Shown: positions 9,267 to 16,898 of the stretch, piece after piece
How positions within the stretch are numbered: the first letter of the stretch is position 1
How the letters are laid out: each line of letters begins with the position of its first letter
NCBI GenBank assembly: GCA_025916135.1
Contig: CP104793.1
Coordinates: 1,054,001 to 1,118,000, forward strand
Source of the DNA: Rhodobacteraceae bacterium D3-12
GTDB lineage: Bacteria > Pseudomonadota > Alphaproteobacteria > Rhodobacterales > Rhodobacteraceae
Direction: 5' to 3'
DNA: 64,000 nt
Position numbers and translations under genes: made by a program
Notes under the pieces: generated by a model
Database searches by the model: none
Seen by the model: the letters and a program-made list of their open reading frames with translations, nothing else
Told to the model about the DNA's origin: nothing

Positions 9267-9623
9267 CGCCTCTAATCCTTTTTGATGCGGGTTTGCGCCG
9301 CGTATCCCTGTGTTGGATTTTTCCGCAACAGGTGGCCTCAACCCGGCACCCATTTCATTGGGCGCACATTCTTTCACATGGGGGCAATCTGTTCGCGAAC
9401 TGGGGCAACATTAGGGCTAAAAAACCGAAATTGTGCGGAATTCTGCGACGATCAGGGGGGGGGGGGTGCCTTGGTTGCGGAGGCGGAAACGCTGTGTGAT
9501 CGGCGATCGGGGCGCGGAAAATGCGCTGGCCGGGGGGAGGGGATTTCGCCCCAGTGAGGCCCAGTGAAGCCCTGTGCGAGGGTATAGGCGTGTATCCGGG
9601 AATATTTTAGGCAAATGGTGGGC
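9267..9623. promoter_or_regulatory. Upstream region of cpaE with G12 tract and operator-like repeat
   Basis: A 357-bp non-coding stretch between the cpaE start and the terminator of the preceding unit. It holds a run of 12 G at 9455-9466, about 190 bp upstream of cpaE. It also holds two GGGGCAA heptamers (9381-9387 and 9402-9408) flanking the perfect palindrome GTTCGCGAAC (9391-9400). The promoter of the cpaE unit must lie here. I could not pick a convincing -35/-10 pair. Confidence 0.5.
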
Positions 9624-9650
9624 AAAAAATTGGGGCGCCCGAAGGCGCCC
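9624..9650 (-). terminator. Intrinsic terminator after the OmpA-like lipoprotein gene
   Basis: Minus strand: stem GGGCGCC / GGCGCCC around a TTCG tetraloop, followed by CAATTTTTT. It is 36 bp past the stop at 9686 and separates the cpaC-lipoprotein unit from the cpaE unit. Confidence 0.9.
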
Positions 9651-9685
9651 AGTGAGGTAGTCCGGTTCGATTGCTGTGATCCGGT

Positions 9686-10348
9686 TTATTCGGTTGTCTT
9701 GAAGTCCCGGCCGCTGATCCCGGAGAGGGCCGCTTTGGGCTCGGCGCTGTTGACGTATTCGCGGTAAACCACTGCGGCATAGTTGCCATCGAGAGTGCCG
9801 TGGTATTTGCGCGCAAAGCCGGAAACTTCGGTCACGGTGCGCCGATTGCGGCGGTCGCGGCCTTGGGTCATGATGACCGGCTGTGTTTCGCCAAACGAGG
9901 CAACCGCTTCGAGGCGCGAGCGGCTGATGCCTTGGGTCGAGAGGAAACGCACCACCGCCTGTGCCCGGCGCAGGCCGAGGCGTTTGTTATAGGCGCTGGA
10001 GCCCGGCGCATCGGCGTGACCATAGACCCGGAAGCGGACTTCGGGGAATTGGCGGATCCAATGGGCCTGTTGGCGCAGGGTATCGCGCGAGCCGGCGTCC
10101 AGAACCGTGCTATCGAAGGCGAAATTGACCGTCGAGGGCACTTCCTGAGCGAAGCGGCTTGCCAGAGCGTGGACGTAGCTGCGCTCGCCCGACATCATCT
10201 GTGTGTTGTTCATCGTCGCGTTACCGAAGTAACCATCGTCGATGCCTGCGCCCGCTTCGCGGAAGAAGGATTGGCCGCCGGGGGTGTTCACTGCACATGC
10301 AGTGAGCGCCACAAGGCTGATCGGTGCAATCAGTTTCAACATGTGCAT
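9686..10348 (-). CDS. OmpA-family lipoprotein of the Tad locus
   Basis: A 220-residue protein with a lipoprotein signal ending in LTAC (Cys18). The C-terminal OmpA-like peptidoglycan-binding domain spans about residues 75-185 and includes FRVYGHADAPG and the arginine-rich NKRLGLRRAQAV helix. In alphaproteobacterial Tad loci an OmpA-like protein often accompanies the secretin, and it probably anchors the outer-membrane complex to the cell wall. It follows cpaC by 10 bp and ends at a strong terminator, so the pair forms one transcript. Confidence 0.85.
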   Translation of the reverse strand: MHMLKLIAPISLVALTACAVNTPGGQSFFREAGAGIDDGYFGNATMNNTQMMSGERSYVHALASRFAQEVPSTVNFAFDSTVLDAGSRDTLRQQAHWIRQFPEVRFRVYGHADAPGSSAYNKRLGLRRAQAVVRFLSTQGISRSRLEAVASFGETQPVIMTQGRDRRNRRTVTEVSGFARKYHGTLDGNYAAVVYREYVNSAEPKAALSGISGRDFKTTE

Positions 10349-10358
10349 GCTCCCTGCA

Positions 10359-11786
10359 TCAATCCATTACATAGCCGTAAGAGCCGGTGAAATCCTGCTT
10401 GGCCACTTCCCCGGCTGCGCCGCGGGTGGGGCGGGTGCCTTTGCGGGCAACCTTGCCATTCAGGAAGAGGTCTTTCTCGGTCGGCGGGCGGATCCTGTCA
10501 GTTGGCAGGGCCAGTGCTTCGCCGCGAGTCGGCGTCACCAGATGGGCGGTGACGATGATGACCAGCTCAGATTGTGACCGTTGGTAGGACGCCGAGCGGA
10601 ACAGAGCGCCAAGGACCGGAACATCGCCCAGCCACGGCACCTGACCGTTCACATCCTGAAAGTCATCCTGCAACAGACCCGCGATGGCAAAGCTGTCCCC
10701 GTCGCGAAGTTCCACGGTGGTGGAGGTTTCGCGGCGTTTGAAGGCGCTGATCGAGAAGTTGTTGAAGTTTGCGGCGTTGGTTGGGTCAAGCGACGAGACC
10801 GCGGCTTCCATTTCTAGGTTGATGAGGTCGCCATCGACAACGCGCGGGGTGAAGTTGAGCTCAACCCCGAACGGTTTGAATTCGATGGTGATGGCACCGT
10901 TGTCCTGGCTGACCGGGATTGGGTATTCGCCACCGGCGAGGAACTTGGCCTCTTGGCCCGAAAGGGCAGTGAGGTTGGGTTCGGCCAGGGTGCGCACAAC
11001 CCCTTTGCTTTCAAGGGCTTCCAGAAGGACACCGACCTGAACAGCGCCGGCGTTGAAGCCAAAGACCATGGCGCCGTTGCTATCGGAAGTGGCCGGAATG
11101 GCCCCGCCGAGCGAGGTGCCGACCGCGCCGGAGTTGTTGTTGCTGTTGGTGCCGCCATTCACGCCCAGACCGCCACCGAACATGGCACCGTCAAGCGCCA
11201 GAGAGGTGGAGAGCGATTTGGACACGGTGCGCTGCATTTCGGCAAAGCGCACTTTCAACATCACCTGTTGAACGCCGCCAACAGCCATCAGGTTCGAGAC
11301 CCGCTCTGGTGCGTAGCGTTCCGCGAGATCAAGCGCCCGTTGCAGGCGCTGTGACGAGGACACGGTGCCGGAAAGCACGATGCCGTCGTTTGCGGTGCGC
11401 ACTTCGATCTTCTCACCGGGGAGAATTTGGCGCAGGCGCTCTTTGAATTCGGAAATATCCGCCGCCACACGCACATCCACGTTGGTGATAAGCTGGCCAT
11501 TGGCGTCCAGCAGAGTCAGCGTGGTCAGCCCCGGCGATTTGCCGAGCACATAGATGGTGCGGTCGCTGAGCGATGAAATGTCAGCGATCGACGGGTTTGC
11601 GATGGAAAGTTCCGCGAAGGGAACGTCGCTTTCGACCACAACCGCGCGGTTCATAGGAACGCTGAGTGAAGACGATGTGCCACGCTTTACCACGCGAAGG
11701 GATTCAGCCACGCCCGTATCCGGAACATGGGCAAACCCAATTGTTAGGCCCAAAAGGGCCGCTGTCAGTATACTTCTCTTCTGCAT
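10359..11786 (-). CDS. cpaC: Tad pilus outer-membrane secretin CpaC/RcpA
   Basis: A 475-residue secretin with a signal peptide (about 1-27), an N-terminal pilus-type domain (about 30-110), a BON-like domain (about 110-175) and the C-terminal secretin domain (about 235-425). The secretin domain has the usual EPNLTALSGQEAKFLAGGE and GLLQDD stretches. A glycine/asparagine-rich insert (about 200-235) lies just before it. It forms the outer-membrane channel for the pilus. It starts a unit of its own with the OmpA-like lipoprotein; the preceding unit ends at 11952. Confidence 0.93.
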   Translation of the reverse strand: MQKRSILTAALLGLTIGFAHVPDTGVAESLRVVKRGTSSSLSVPMNRAVVVESDVPFAELSIANPSIADISSLSDRTIYVLGKSPGLTTLTLLDANGQLITNVDVRVAADISEFKERLRQILPGEKIEVRTANDGIVLSGTVSSSQRLQRALDLAERYAPERVSNLMAVGGVQQVMLKVRFAEMQRTVSKSLSTSLALDGAMFGGGLGVNGGTNSNNNSGAVGTSLGGAIPATSDSNGAMVFGFNAGAVQVGVLLEALESKGVVRTLAEPNLTALSGQEAKFLAGGEYPIPVSQDNGAITIEFKPFGVELNFTPRVVDGDLINLEMEAAVSSLDPTNAANFNNFSISAFKRRETSTTVELRDGDSFAIAGLLQDDFQDVNGQVPWLGDVPVLGALFRSASYQRSQSELVIIVTAHLVTPTRGEALALPTDRIRPPTEKDLFLNGKVARKGTRPTRGAAGEVAKQDFTGSYGYVMD

Positions 11787-11951
11787 TGTGACCTGCCTCT
11801 CTGATCACACCTCGATTGCGGGTCTTAGTGCCCGTGTTTTGCGGAGCTTGCGTCAATTTTAGTTTTTTTGCAAGAATCAATGGCTTCCAAGCGCCAGCTT
11901 ATGTGGATAACCGGCAACAGCGGCAAAAAAGCGGCATGCGTGCTTGGGCAA

Positions 11952-11978
11952 TAAAAACGGGGGCAAAGCGCCCCCCGG
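11952..11978 (-). terminator. Intrinsic terminator after cpaB
   Basis: Minus strand: a GC stem of about 7-8 bp with CTTTG in the loop, followed by GTTTTTAT. It ends the flp-flp-cpaB unit, 38 bp past the cpaB stop. Confidence 0.85.
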
Positions 11979-12015
11979 TTCGAAGATATTGTAGCACAGC
12001 AATCGCTTGGCGCGA

Positions 12016-12897
12016 TCAGTTGGTGCAGGGGATCGGAATTTCGACCACCTCGGCACCACGGCGGGTGCGGATGGTGCAGATCTCTTTTTCCTTGGGCGCA
12101 GGGGCCGGGGCCTCGGCTGCGGCGATACCAAGGAGAGCGTTCTGGTCGATTTCGATCGGGCCTTCGGCGACACCATCAAGGCCGGGTTCGCCAACGAGGG
12201 TCAGGGCAAGGCGCCCGGTTTTTTGACCCTGATTGATGCGCAGCGCCTGTGTCCGGTCAACCGCCACGGTCACGGTGCGGGCAACAGCGGCCTTGGCCAC
12301 ATCGACATTGGCGGATTGGTCAATCGCGATGATCTTGAGGCCGGTTTCGATCAGGCGGGTGACTTCGCGGCTGCTTTCGGTGCCGCGGATTTCGCCTGTC
12401 CAGTAGACATCAACAAAGTTGCCGGGGCGCAGGAAGCCCGAAACGCCCGAGGTCACGTCAACCTTGATCGAGGCGGCGCTTTGTCCGGGTTCGAGCAGCG
12501 AGGTGATCCCGGCGATCTCGCCCGGTTCGGTGACTTTGACGGCGGTGAGGGCTTCGTTGGCTTCAATGGCGCGCAAGAGCACGCGATTTTCGCCCGAGGG
12601 GGCGAAAAGAAGCGGGGTGTTGAATTCCTTGGCACGTTCGGCGGAGTAAAACACGCCTGCGGGCTGGAGGTTTGCGGGCCATTTGACGACGGCCACGGCA
12701 TCCGGGGTCAGCTCGTCACCGTATTTCATGGGTTTCTTGGCCACATAGATGTCAACGGTATCAATCAACCCGCCATTGGCCTGGCGTTGTCGCTGAAGTT
12801 CGGTCTCATAGGCGGCAAACTGGTTCTTGATCATGTACACGGCAAAGCCGGCCAATCCCAGGCCCACGATAAGAACAAGTCCAAATACGGCTCGCAT
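12016..12897 (-). CDS. cpaB: Flp pilus assembly protein CpaB/RcpC
   Basis: A 293-residue protein with an N-terminal signal-anchor (about 5-25), a SAF domain (about 45-115) and the RcpC/CpaB core (about 120-240). The C-terminal tail is rich in A, P and E and ends with a cysteine-containing basic segment. CpaB is a periplasmic component linked to the secretin. It lies 288 bp downstream of the second flp gene and ahead of a terminator. The gap at 12898-13185 holds no gene I can support. Confidence 0.9.
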   Translation of the reverse strand: MRAVFGLVLIVGLGLAGFAVYMIKNQFAAYETELQRQRQANGGLIDTVDIYVAKKPMKYGDELTPDAVAVVKWPANLQPAGVFYSAERAKEFNTPLLFAPSGENRVLLRAIEANEALTAVKVTEPGEIAGITSLLEPGQSAASIKVDVTSGVSGFLRPGNFVDVYWTGEIRGTESSREVTRLIETGLKIIAIDQSANVDVAKAAVARTVTVAVDRTQALRINQGQKTGRLALTLVGEPGLDGVAEGPIEIDQNALLGIAAAEAPAPAPKEKEICTIRTRRGAEVVEIPIPCTN

Positions 12898-13185
12898 TGT
12901 CTCAACCTTTCATTATTGTCCCGGTTCTTTGACCGGTCCCCCGAAGTCCTGTGCGGGGTATATCGGCCTTTAACTGACAGCCGAATATGGCGAAAATCAG
13001 GAAAAGGAGAGGTGGTTGATCGACAATTCCGGACAAGAAGCGGAAGTGTTTCCAGTTTCGCGCGGAAGAGGTGGTCGCCGACCAGTTGTATACACGCAAA
13101 CGGCCCGGCGTTCTGCCAGGCGCCTCGGTGAAGAAGCTTGCATTGCTCGCGCAGTTTTACCGCGCGGCTGAATGTGTAAACCGGA

Positions 13186-13374
13186 TCAGAAGGTCCAGTT
13201 GGTCATATAGGTCGCGGTGTCGGTCGACAGATCATTGGTTCCTGTTTCCAGAGCGCCGTAGCCGGCCCCAAGAAGCGTGACAACAAGAGCCGACAGAACA
13301 ACCCAGTCAACAGTGACCGCACCATCTTCGCTTGCGGCGAAGGTCCGGGGGAAGTCAATCAAGTACCGTTTCAT
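13186..13374 (-). CDS. Flp-type pilin, second copy
   Basis: A 62-residue prepilin. The leader ends at EDG, and the mature part would begin AVTVDWVVLSALVV, a hydrophobic helix. Where classical Flp pilins have E-Y at positions +5/+6, this one has D-W. A good ribosome-binding site (AAGGGAGA) precedes the ATG at 13374. It shares DGAVTVDWVVL and a C-terminal TATYM with the neighbouring pilin, so the two are recent or co-conserved duplicates. It is the second gene of the pilin unit, after an intervening terminator, so it may be expressed less strongly. Confidence 0.85.
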   Translation of the reverse strand: MKRYLIDFPRTFAASEDGAVTVDWVVLSALVVTLLGAGYGALETGTNDLSTDTATYMTNWTF

Positions 13375-13466
13375 AGGTAGTCTCCCTTGGCAGCGTGTAT
13401 GCGAAGCGCATAACGGTCCGAACAGATCACATGGAGCAAAACAGAAGGTGCCAGGTGTAGGTTCGG

Positions 13467-13500
13467 AAAAAGGGCCGCACTCAAGCGAGCGCGGCCCCCT
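13467..13500 (-). terminator. Intrinsic terminator between the two flp genes
   Basis: Minus strand: stem GGGCCGCGCTC / GAGTGCGGCCC around a GCTT loop, followed by five T residues. It lies 25 bp after the first pilin gene. Such a terminator would let the major pilin be made in excess over downstream genes. Confidence 0.9.
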
Positions 13501-13524
13501 TTGTCTGGTCAGCTAAGCCGAAAC

Positions 13525-13704
13525 TTAGTTCGGTGCTTGGCTGCCCATGTAAGTCGCGGTCGACGCGGTCAGGCCAGTGGCGCCCGACTCGATCGAGGAG
13601 TAAGCAGCAACGGCCAGGCCAACCACAGCAGCGGTCAGAACAACCCAGTCAACTGTTACGGCGCCGTCTTCGTCTGCACGGAAGTTTTTGATGAATTTGA
13701 TCAT
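13525..13704 (-). CDS. flp: Flp-type pilin, probable major subunit
   Basis: A 59-residue prepilin with leader MIKFIKNFRADEDG and a mature helix beginning AVTVDWVVLTAAVV, again with D-W at the usual E-Y site. The ATG at 13704 is preceded by TTTGGAGGG; the longer open frame to 13749 has no such signal. It is first in the pilin unit and is followed at once by a terminator, as expected for a highly expressed major subunit. It should be processed by the A24 peptidase at 2489-2983. Confidence 0.88.
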   Translation of the reverse strand: MIKFIKNFRADEDGAVTVDWVVLTAAVVGLAVAAYSSIESGATGLTASTATYMGSQAPN

Positions 13705-14071
13705 TGTGTGTCCCTCCAAAGGATCAGTTGAATTAAACCTTAGCAGCAAGTTCGTTGGACCGTTTCTCTCTCATTGGCCCGTTGCCGCTTTGGATGAAGC
13801 TATATAGCCCTTGGAATTAGGCAGGAATTGGGCGCGATTTTAGCAATTCAGGTGTAAAATCAGGGCGACAGGTAGAAAAGAGTTAAGTGTCTGTTTTTGC
13901 TGCTAAAAATTAGTTAATAAAAGTTAATGTTAGGTGTTGTTAGGGGGTTTTTAGGGGTTGGGCGTGGTAAATGTGGCATATTTCTCGGGGATTTTGAGCG
14001 TCGATCTGGTTTGAAACGCATGAACCTGCGAGTATTCCGGTAATAATAACGAGGCAGGGCAGATCGCAAAC
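13705..14071. promoter_or_regulatory. AT-rich upstream region of the pilin unit
   Basis: A 367-bp intergenic region between the divergent pilin and lytic transglycosylase genes. It holds a perfect palindrome GCTATATAGC at 13799-13808, about 95 bp before the pilin start, which could include a -10 element. Further out it has GTTA(A/G) boxes at 13882, 13913, 13923, 13929 and 13939. Two TTAA elements (13914 and 13924) are separated by 6 bp, one short of the CtrA consensus spacing. Confidence 0.45.
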
Positions 14072-14950
14072 ATGCGACGCAATGGAAAAAAAGTGGCGGT
14101 GGCCGCGCTTTTGGCGCTGTCGATCGCGTCTCAGGGTTGGGCAGATGCGCCCAAGCCGTTCGAGAATTTTACCTTTAAGAAGGTGGGCCCCCCAAAGAAG
14201 GGCACCAAGAAGAAGCGGATCACCATCCATGTGACGCCAGAAGATATGGCGCGTCAGAACCCCAAGCTTGGCCGTAAGGGCAAGCCGGAAGAAAAAACCG
14301 CCACCGGGGCGGCGCCCGCGAAACCGGGGGCCAAGGACCGGCCGGGGCATTACGCGTGGTTCTGGGACAAGATCTCGCCCGATATGGACAAGAGCGGGCC
14401 AGGGCGGCTTGAGCTGGCGCTGAACCGGATTGCCAACCCGCCGGGGGGTAAGGGTGGGGTGAAATCGCCACGGCTTCAGGGATTGCAGGAACTGGCGCGC
14501 GTGCGTGGTGCAGAGATTTTGCTTGCGACCGTGGGGACCGAAGTGTCGCCTGCTTTGGTTCTGGCGGTGATGTCGGTGGAAAGCGCCGGCAAGATTGACG
14601 CGGTATCAAGCGCCGGTGCGCAGGGGTTGATGCAGTTGATGCCCGCCACGGCGGCGCGGTTCGGGGTGACGGATATCACCAAGTCGGATCAGAACATCAA
14701 GGGCGGTGTCGCGTTCCTTGATTTTCTGATGAAGGAATTCAACCGTGATCCGATTCTGGTGTTGGCCGGGTATAATGCGGGCGAGGGCGCGGTAAAGACC
14801 CACAAGGGCGTGCCACCCTATGCCGAGACCCGCGATTATGTGCCCAAGGTGCTGGCCGCGTTCAACACGGCGCGGGGGCTGTGCCTGACCCGGCCACAGT
14901 TGGTCACGGATGGCTGTGTCTTTAATATAGATGTGAGCGGGGGCCAGTAA
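14072..14950 (+). CDS. Secreted lytic transglycosylase, SLT family
   Basis: A 292-residue protein with a signal peptide (about 1-27, ending near GWADA), a basic and proline-rich linker (about 30-100), and a Slt-type transglycosylase domain (about 150-280). The catalytic glutamate is E170 in SVESAG, followed by the GAQGLMQLMP and AGYNAGEGAV motifs. It cleaves peptidoglycan glycan strands and may open the wall for the neighbouring Tad machine, though it is divergently transcribed from the pilin. It overlaps the next gene by one base, so it is probably cotranscribed with the UbiA-family gene. Confidence 0.88.
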   Translation: MRRNGKKVAVAALLALSIASQGWADAPKPFENFTFKKVGPPKKGTKKKRITIHVTPEDMARQNPKLGRKGKPEEKTATGAAPAKPGAKDRPGHYAWFWDKISPDMDKSGPGRLELALNRIANPPGGKGGVKSPRLQGLQELARVRGAEILLATVGTEVSPALVLAVMSVESAGKIDAVSSAGAQGLMQLMPATAARFGVTDITKSDQNIKGGVAFLDFLMKEFNRDPILVLAGYNAGEGAVKTHKGVPPYAETRDYVPKVLAAFNTARGLCLTRPQLVTDGCVFNIDVSGGQ

Positions 14951-16125
14951 TGACGGCAAGCGAACCGTTGGTTCTGCGCCTTGGTGGCGGGTTTTTGCGC
15001 AGCGATCCGGGGCTTGAGCGGGCGCTGGACGGGATTACGGGCGACGGTGTGTTGCGGGTCGATCTGTTGCCGGTGTCCGCCGAGGCGCTGGAGATGGTCG
15101 CGGCGGCACGCAGCGAGGGGCGGCAGGTTTTGCTGTCTGCGCAGGGTGAGCCGGAGCTGGCGGCGGCGCTGGCTGCGCATCACGGGTTGGACGGGGTCAG
15201 CGAAGCGCCGGGCGCGCGCGTGCCGCAGCCGTGGCGCAAGCGCGATCTGTTGCGCGCGTTAAGGCCGCATCAATGGGTCAAGAACGTGCTGCTTTTGTTG
15301 CCGCTGTTGGCGGCGCACCGGTTTGAATGGGCCGCCTTGGTGCAGGTTCTGCTGGGCATCGTGGCGTTTTCGGCGGCGGCGTCGTCGATCTATGTGGTGA
15401 ATGACCTGCTCGATCTTGAGGCGGACCGGCTTCATGCCAAGAAATGCCGACGCCCGTTTGCGAGCGGTGCTGTTCCGCTAAAGGTTGGCATGGGGGCGTT
15501 TGTTGTTCTGGTGGCTGTGGCGCTGGGTGTGGGCGCGCGATTGGGCGGGTTGTTCGTGGCGATCACGCTGGGATATGTCGCTTTGTCGGTGATTTATTCG
15601 TTCCGGCTTAAACGCGCGCGTTGGGTCGATATTGGCACGCTGGCCTCGCTTTATACTGTGCGCGTGGTGGCCGGGGCGGCGGCTGTGGCGGTGGACACAT
15701 CGTTTTACATGATCGTCTTTGTGTTCCCCGTGTTCCTGACGCTGGGTGCGGTAAAGCGGCTGACCGAGCTGACATTGGCCAAGAATGATGACCCGTTGCC
15801 GGGGCGCGGATATGGCCGCCCGGACCGCGGGGCATTGTTGAACCTGTCGGTGGTGGGGATGGCGGCGTCTTTGCTCGTCTTCTTCTTATATACGGTGTCA
15901 CCGCAGGCGTCGGGCCTTTACCCGGACCGGATATTCCTGTGGCTGGCGATGCTGCCGCTGGCGGGGTGGTTGTTCCGCATGGTGCGCTTGGGCTTTTACG
16001 GCAAGCAGGATTACGACCCGATTGTTTTTGCCATGCGCGACAAGCGGGGCTTGGGCCTGATCCTGATCACCCTGTCGCTAATGATGTATGGCGCGGGGCT
16101 GTTGGGGCCGTGGCTGGGCATGTGA
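14950..16125 (+). CDS. UbiA-family prenyltransferase, DPPR synthase-like, with degenerate HAD domain
   Basis: A 391-residue protein. Residues 1-95 resemble an HAD phosphatase remnant: motif I, normally DxDGT, reads RLGGGF, so the catalytic aspartates are gone. Residues 100-390 form the UbiA membrane domain. The first motif is NDLLDLEADRLHAKKCRRP and the second is YSFRLKRARWVDIGTL. The H-x-K-x-x-RP extension marks the subgroup that attaches phosphoribose to decaprenyl phosphate (DPPR synthase), the first step to decaprenylphosphoryl arabinose. The matching epimerase pair lies immediately downstream on the opposite strand. Confidence 0.8.
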   Translation: MTASEPLVLRLGGGFLRSDPGLERALDGITGDGVLRVDLLPVSAEALEMVAAARSEGRQVLLSAQGEPELAAALAAHHGLDGVSEAPGARVPQPWRKRDLLRALRPHQWVKNVLLLLPLLAAHRFEWAALVQVLLGIVAFSAAASSIYVVNDLLDLEADRLHAKKCRRPFASGAVPLKVGMGAFVVLVAVALGVGARLGGLFVAITLGYVALSVIYSFRLKRARWVDIGTLASLYTVRVVAGAAAVAVDTSFYMIVFVFPVFLTLGAVKRLTELTLAKNDDPLPGRGYGRPDRGALLNLSVVGMAASLLVFFLYTVSPQASGLYPDRIFLWLAMLPLAGWLFRMVRLGFYGKQDYDPIVFAMRDKRGLGLILITLSLMMYGAGLLGPWLGM

Positions 16126-16160
16126 GCGGGCTGGGGATGTGAGGGGGCGCGAGGCCCCGC

Positions 16161-16898
16161 TCAGATCGAGAGCTTTTTGAAGATCGGTTCCGGGATCGAG
16201 CGGATGATCAGCATGATGTAGCGCCAGAAGAACGGCGTGTAGATCACGTTGCGCCGCTTTTTCACAGCGCGCAGGATGTCGGCGGCGACCTTTTCGGGGG
16301 GCGCGACGAGGAACATCCCTTCGATGCCCCATGTCATCGCGGTGTCGACAAAGCCGGGTTTGACCGTCACCACATGCCCGCCCGCGCGGGTGAGCCGGTT
16401 GCGCAGGCCAGAGAGGTAGGTATGAAACCCCGCCTTGGCCGCGCCATAGACATAGTTGCCCACGCGCCCACGGTCGCCCGCGACCGAACCGACGCCGACG
16501 ATTGTGCCGCTGCCGCGTTCTTCGATCAGGGGGGCGAGCATTTGCAGGAAGCGCGCCGGGCCGGTGAAGCTGTCCATAATCGTGCCGTCTATCAGGGCGG
16601 GATCGGCGTCGATCGCTTCTTGCTCGGGCATAGAGCCGACAAAGACGGCGGCGTTGAGCGTGCCCTCTTGCTGGGCGAGGGTTTCGATCAGCGGCGTGAA
16701 GGTCGCGGGTTTGCGGGCGTCGAACTTTACGGCTTGGGCAAGGGGCGCACCGCGGGCGGTGCAATCGGCGGCGATGCGGGCGATGTCGTCCATGTCGCGC
16801 CCGGCGAGGAAGAGGCTGTGGCCCTGTTCGGCCAATGTCCGCGCCAGCGCGCGCGCCATCGAGGACGTGGCCCCGAGAATGATCCAGGTCTCTTTCAT
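16161..16898 (-). CDS. SDR-family reductase, DprE2-like
   Basis: A 245-residue short-chain dehydrogenase. The nucleotide-binding loop GATSSMARALA (8-18) and the active-site YGAAK motif are present, with a C-terminal hydrophobic segment. Sequence style and context match DprE2, which reduces the 2-keto intermediate to decaprenylphosphoryl-D-arabinose at the inner membrane. The ATG at 16898 overlaps the stop of the DprE1-like gene as ATGA, so the two are translationally coupled. A generic SDR role cannot be excluded without the neighbour, but the pairing makes DprE2 likely. Confidence 0.8.
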   Translation of the reverse strand: MKETWIILGATSSMARALARTLAEQGHSLFLAGRDMDDIARIAADCTARGAPLAQAVKFDARKPATFTPLIETLAQQEGTLNAAVFVGSMPEQEAIDADPALIDGTIMDSFTGPARFLQMLAPLIEERGSGTIVGVGSVAGDRGRVGNYVYGAAKAGFHTYLSGLRNRLTRAGGHVVTVKPGFVDTAMTWGIEGMFLVAPPEKVAADILRAVKKRRNVIYTPFFWRYIMLIIRSIPEPIFKKLSI

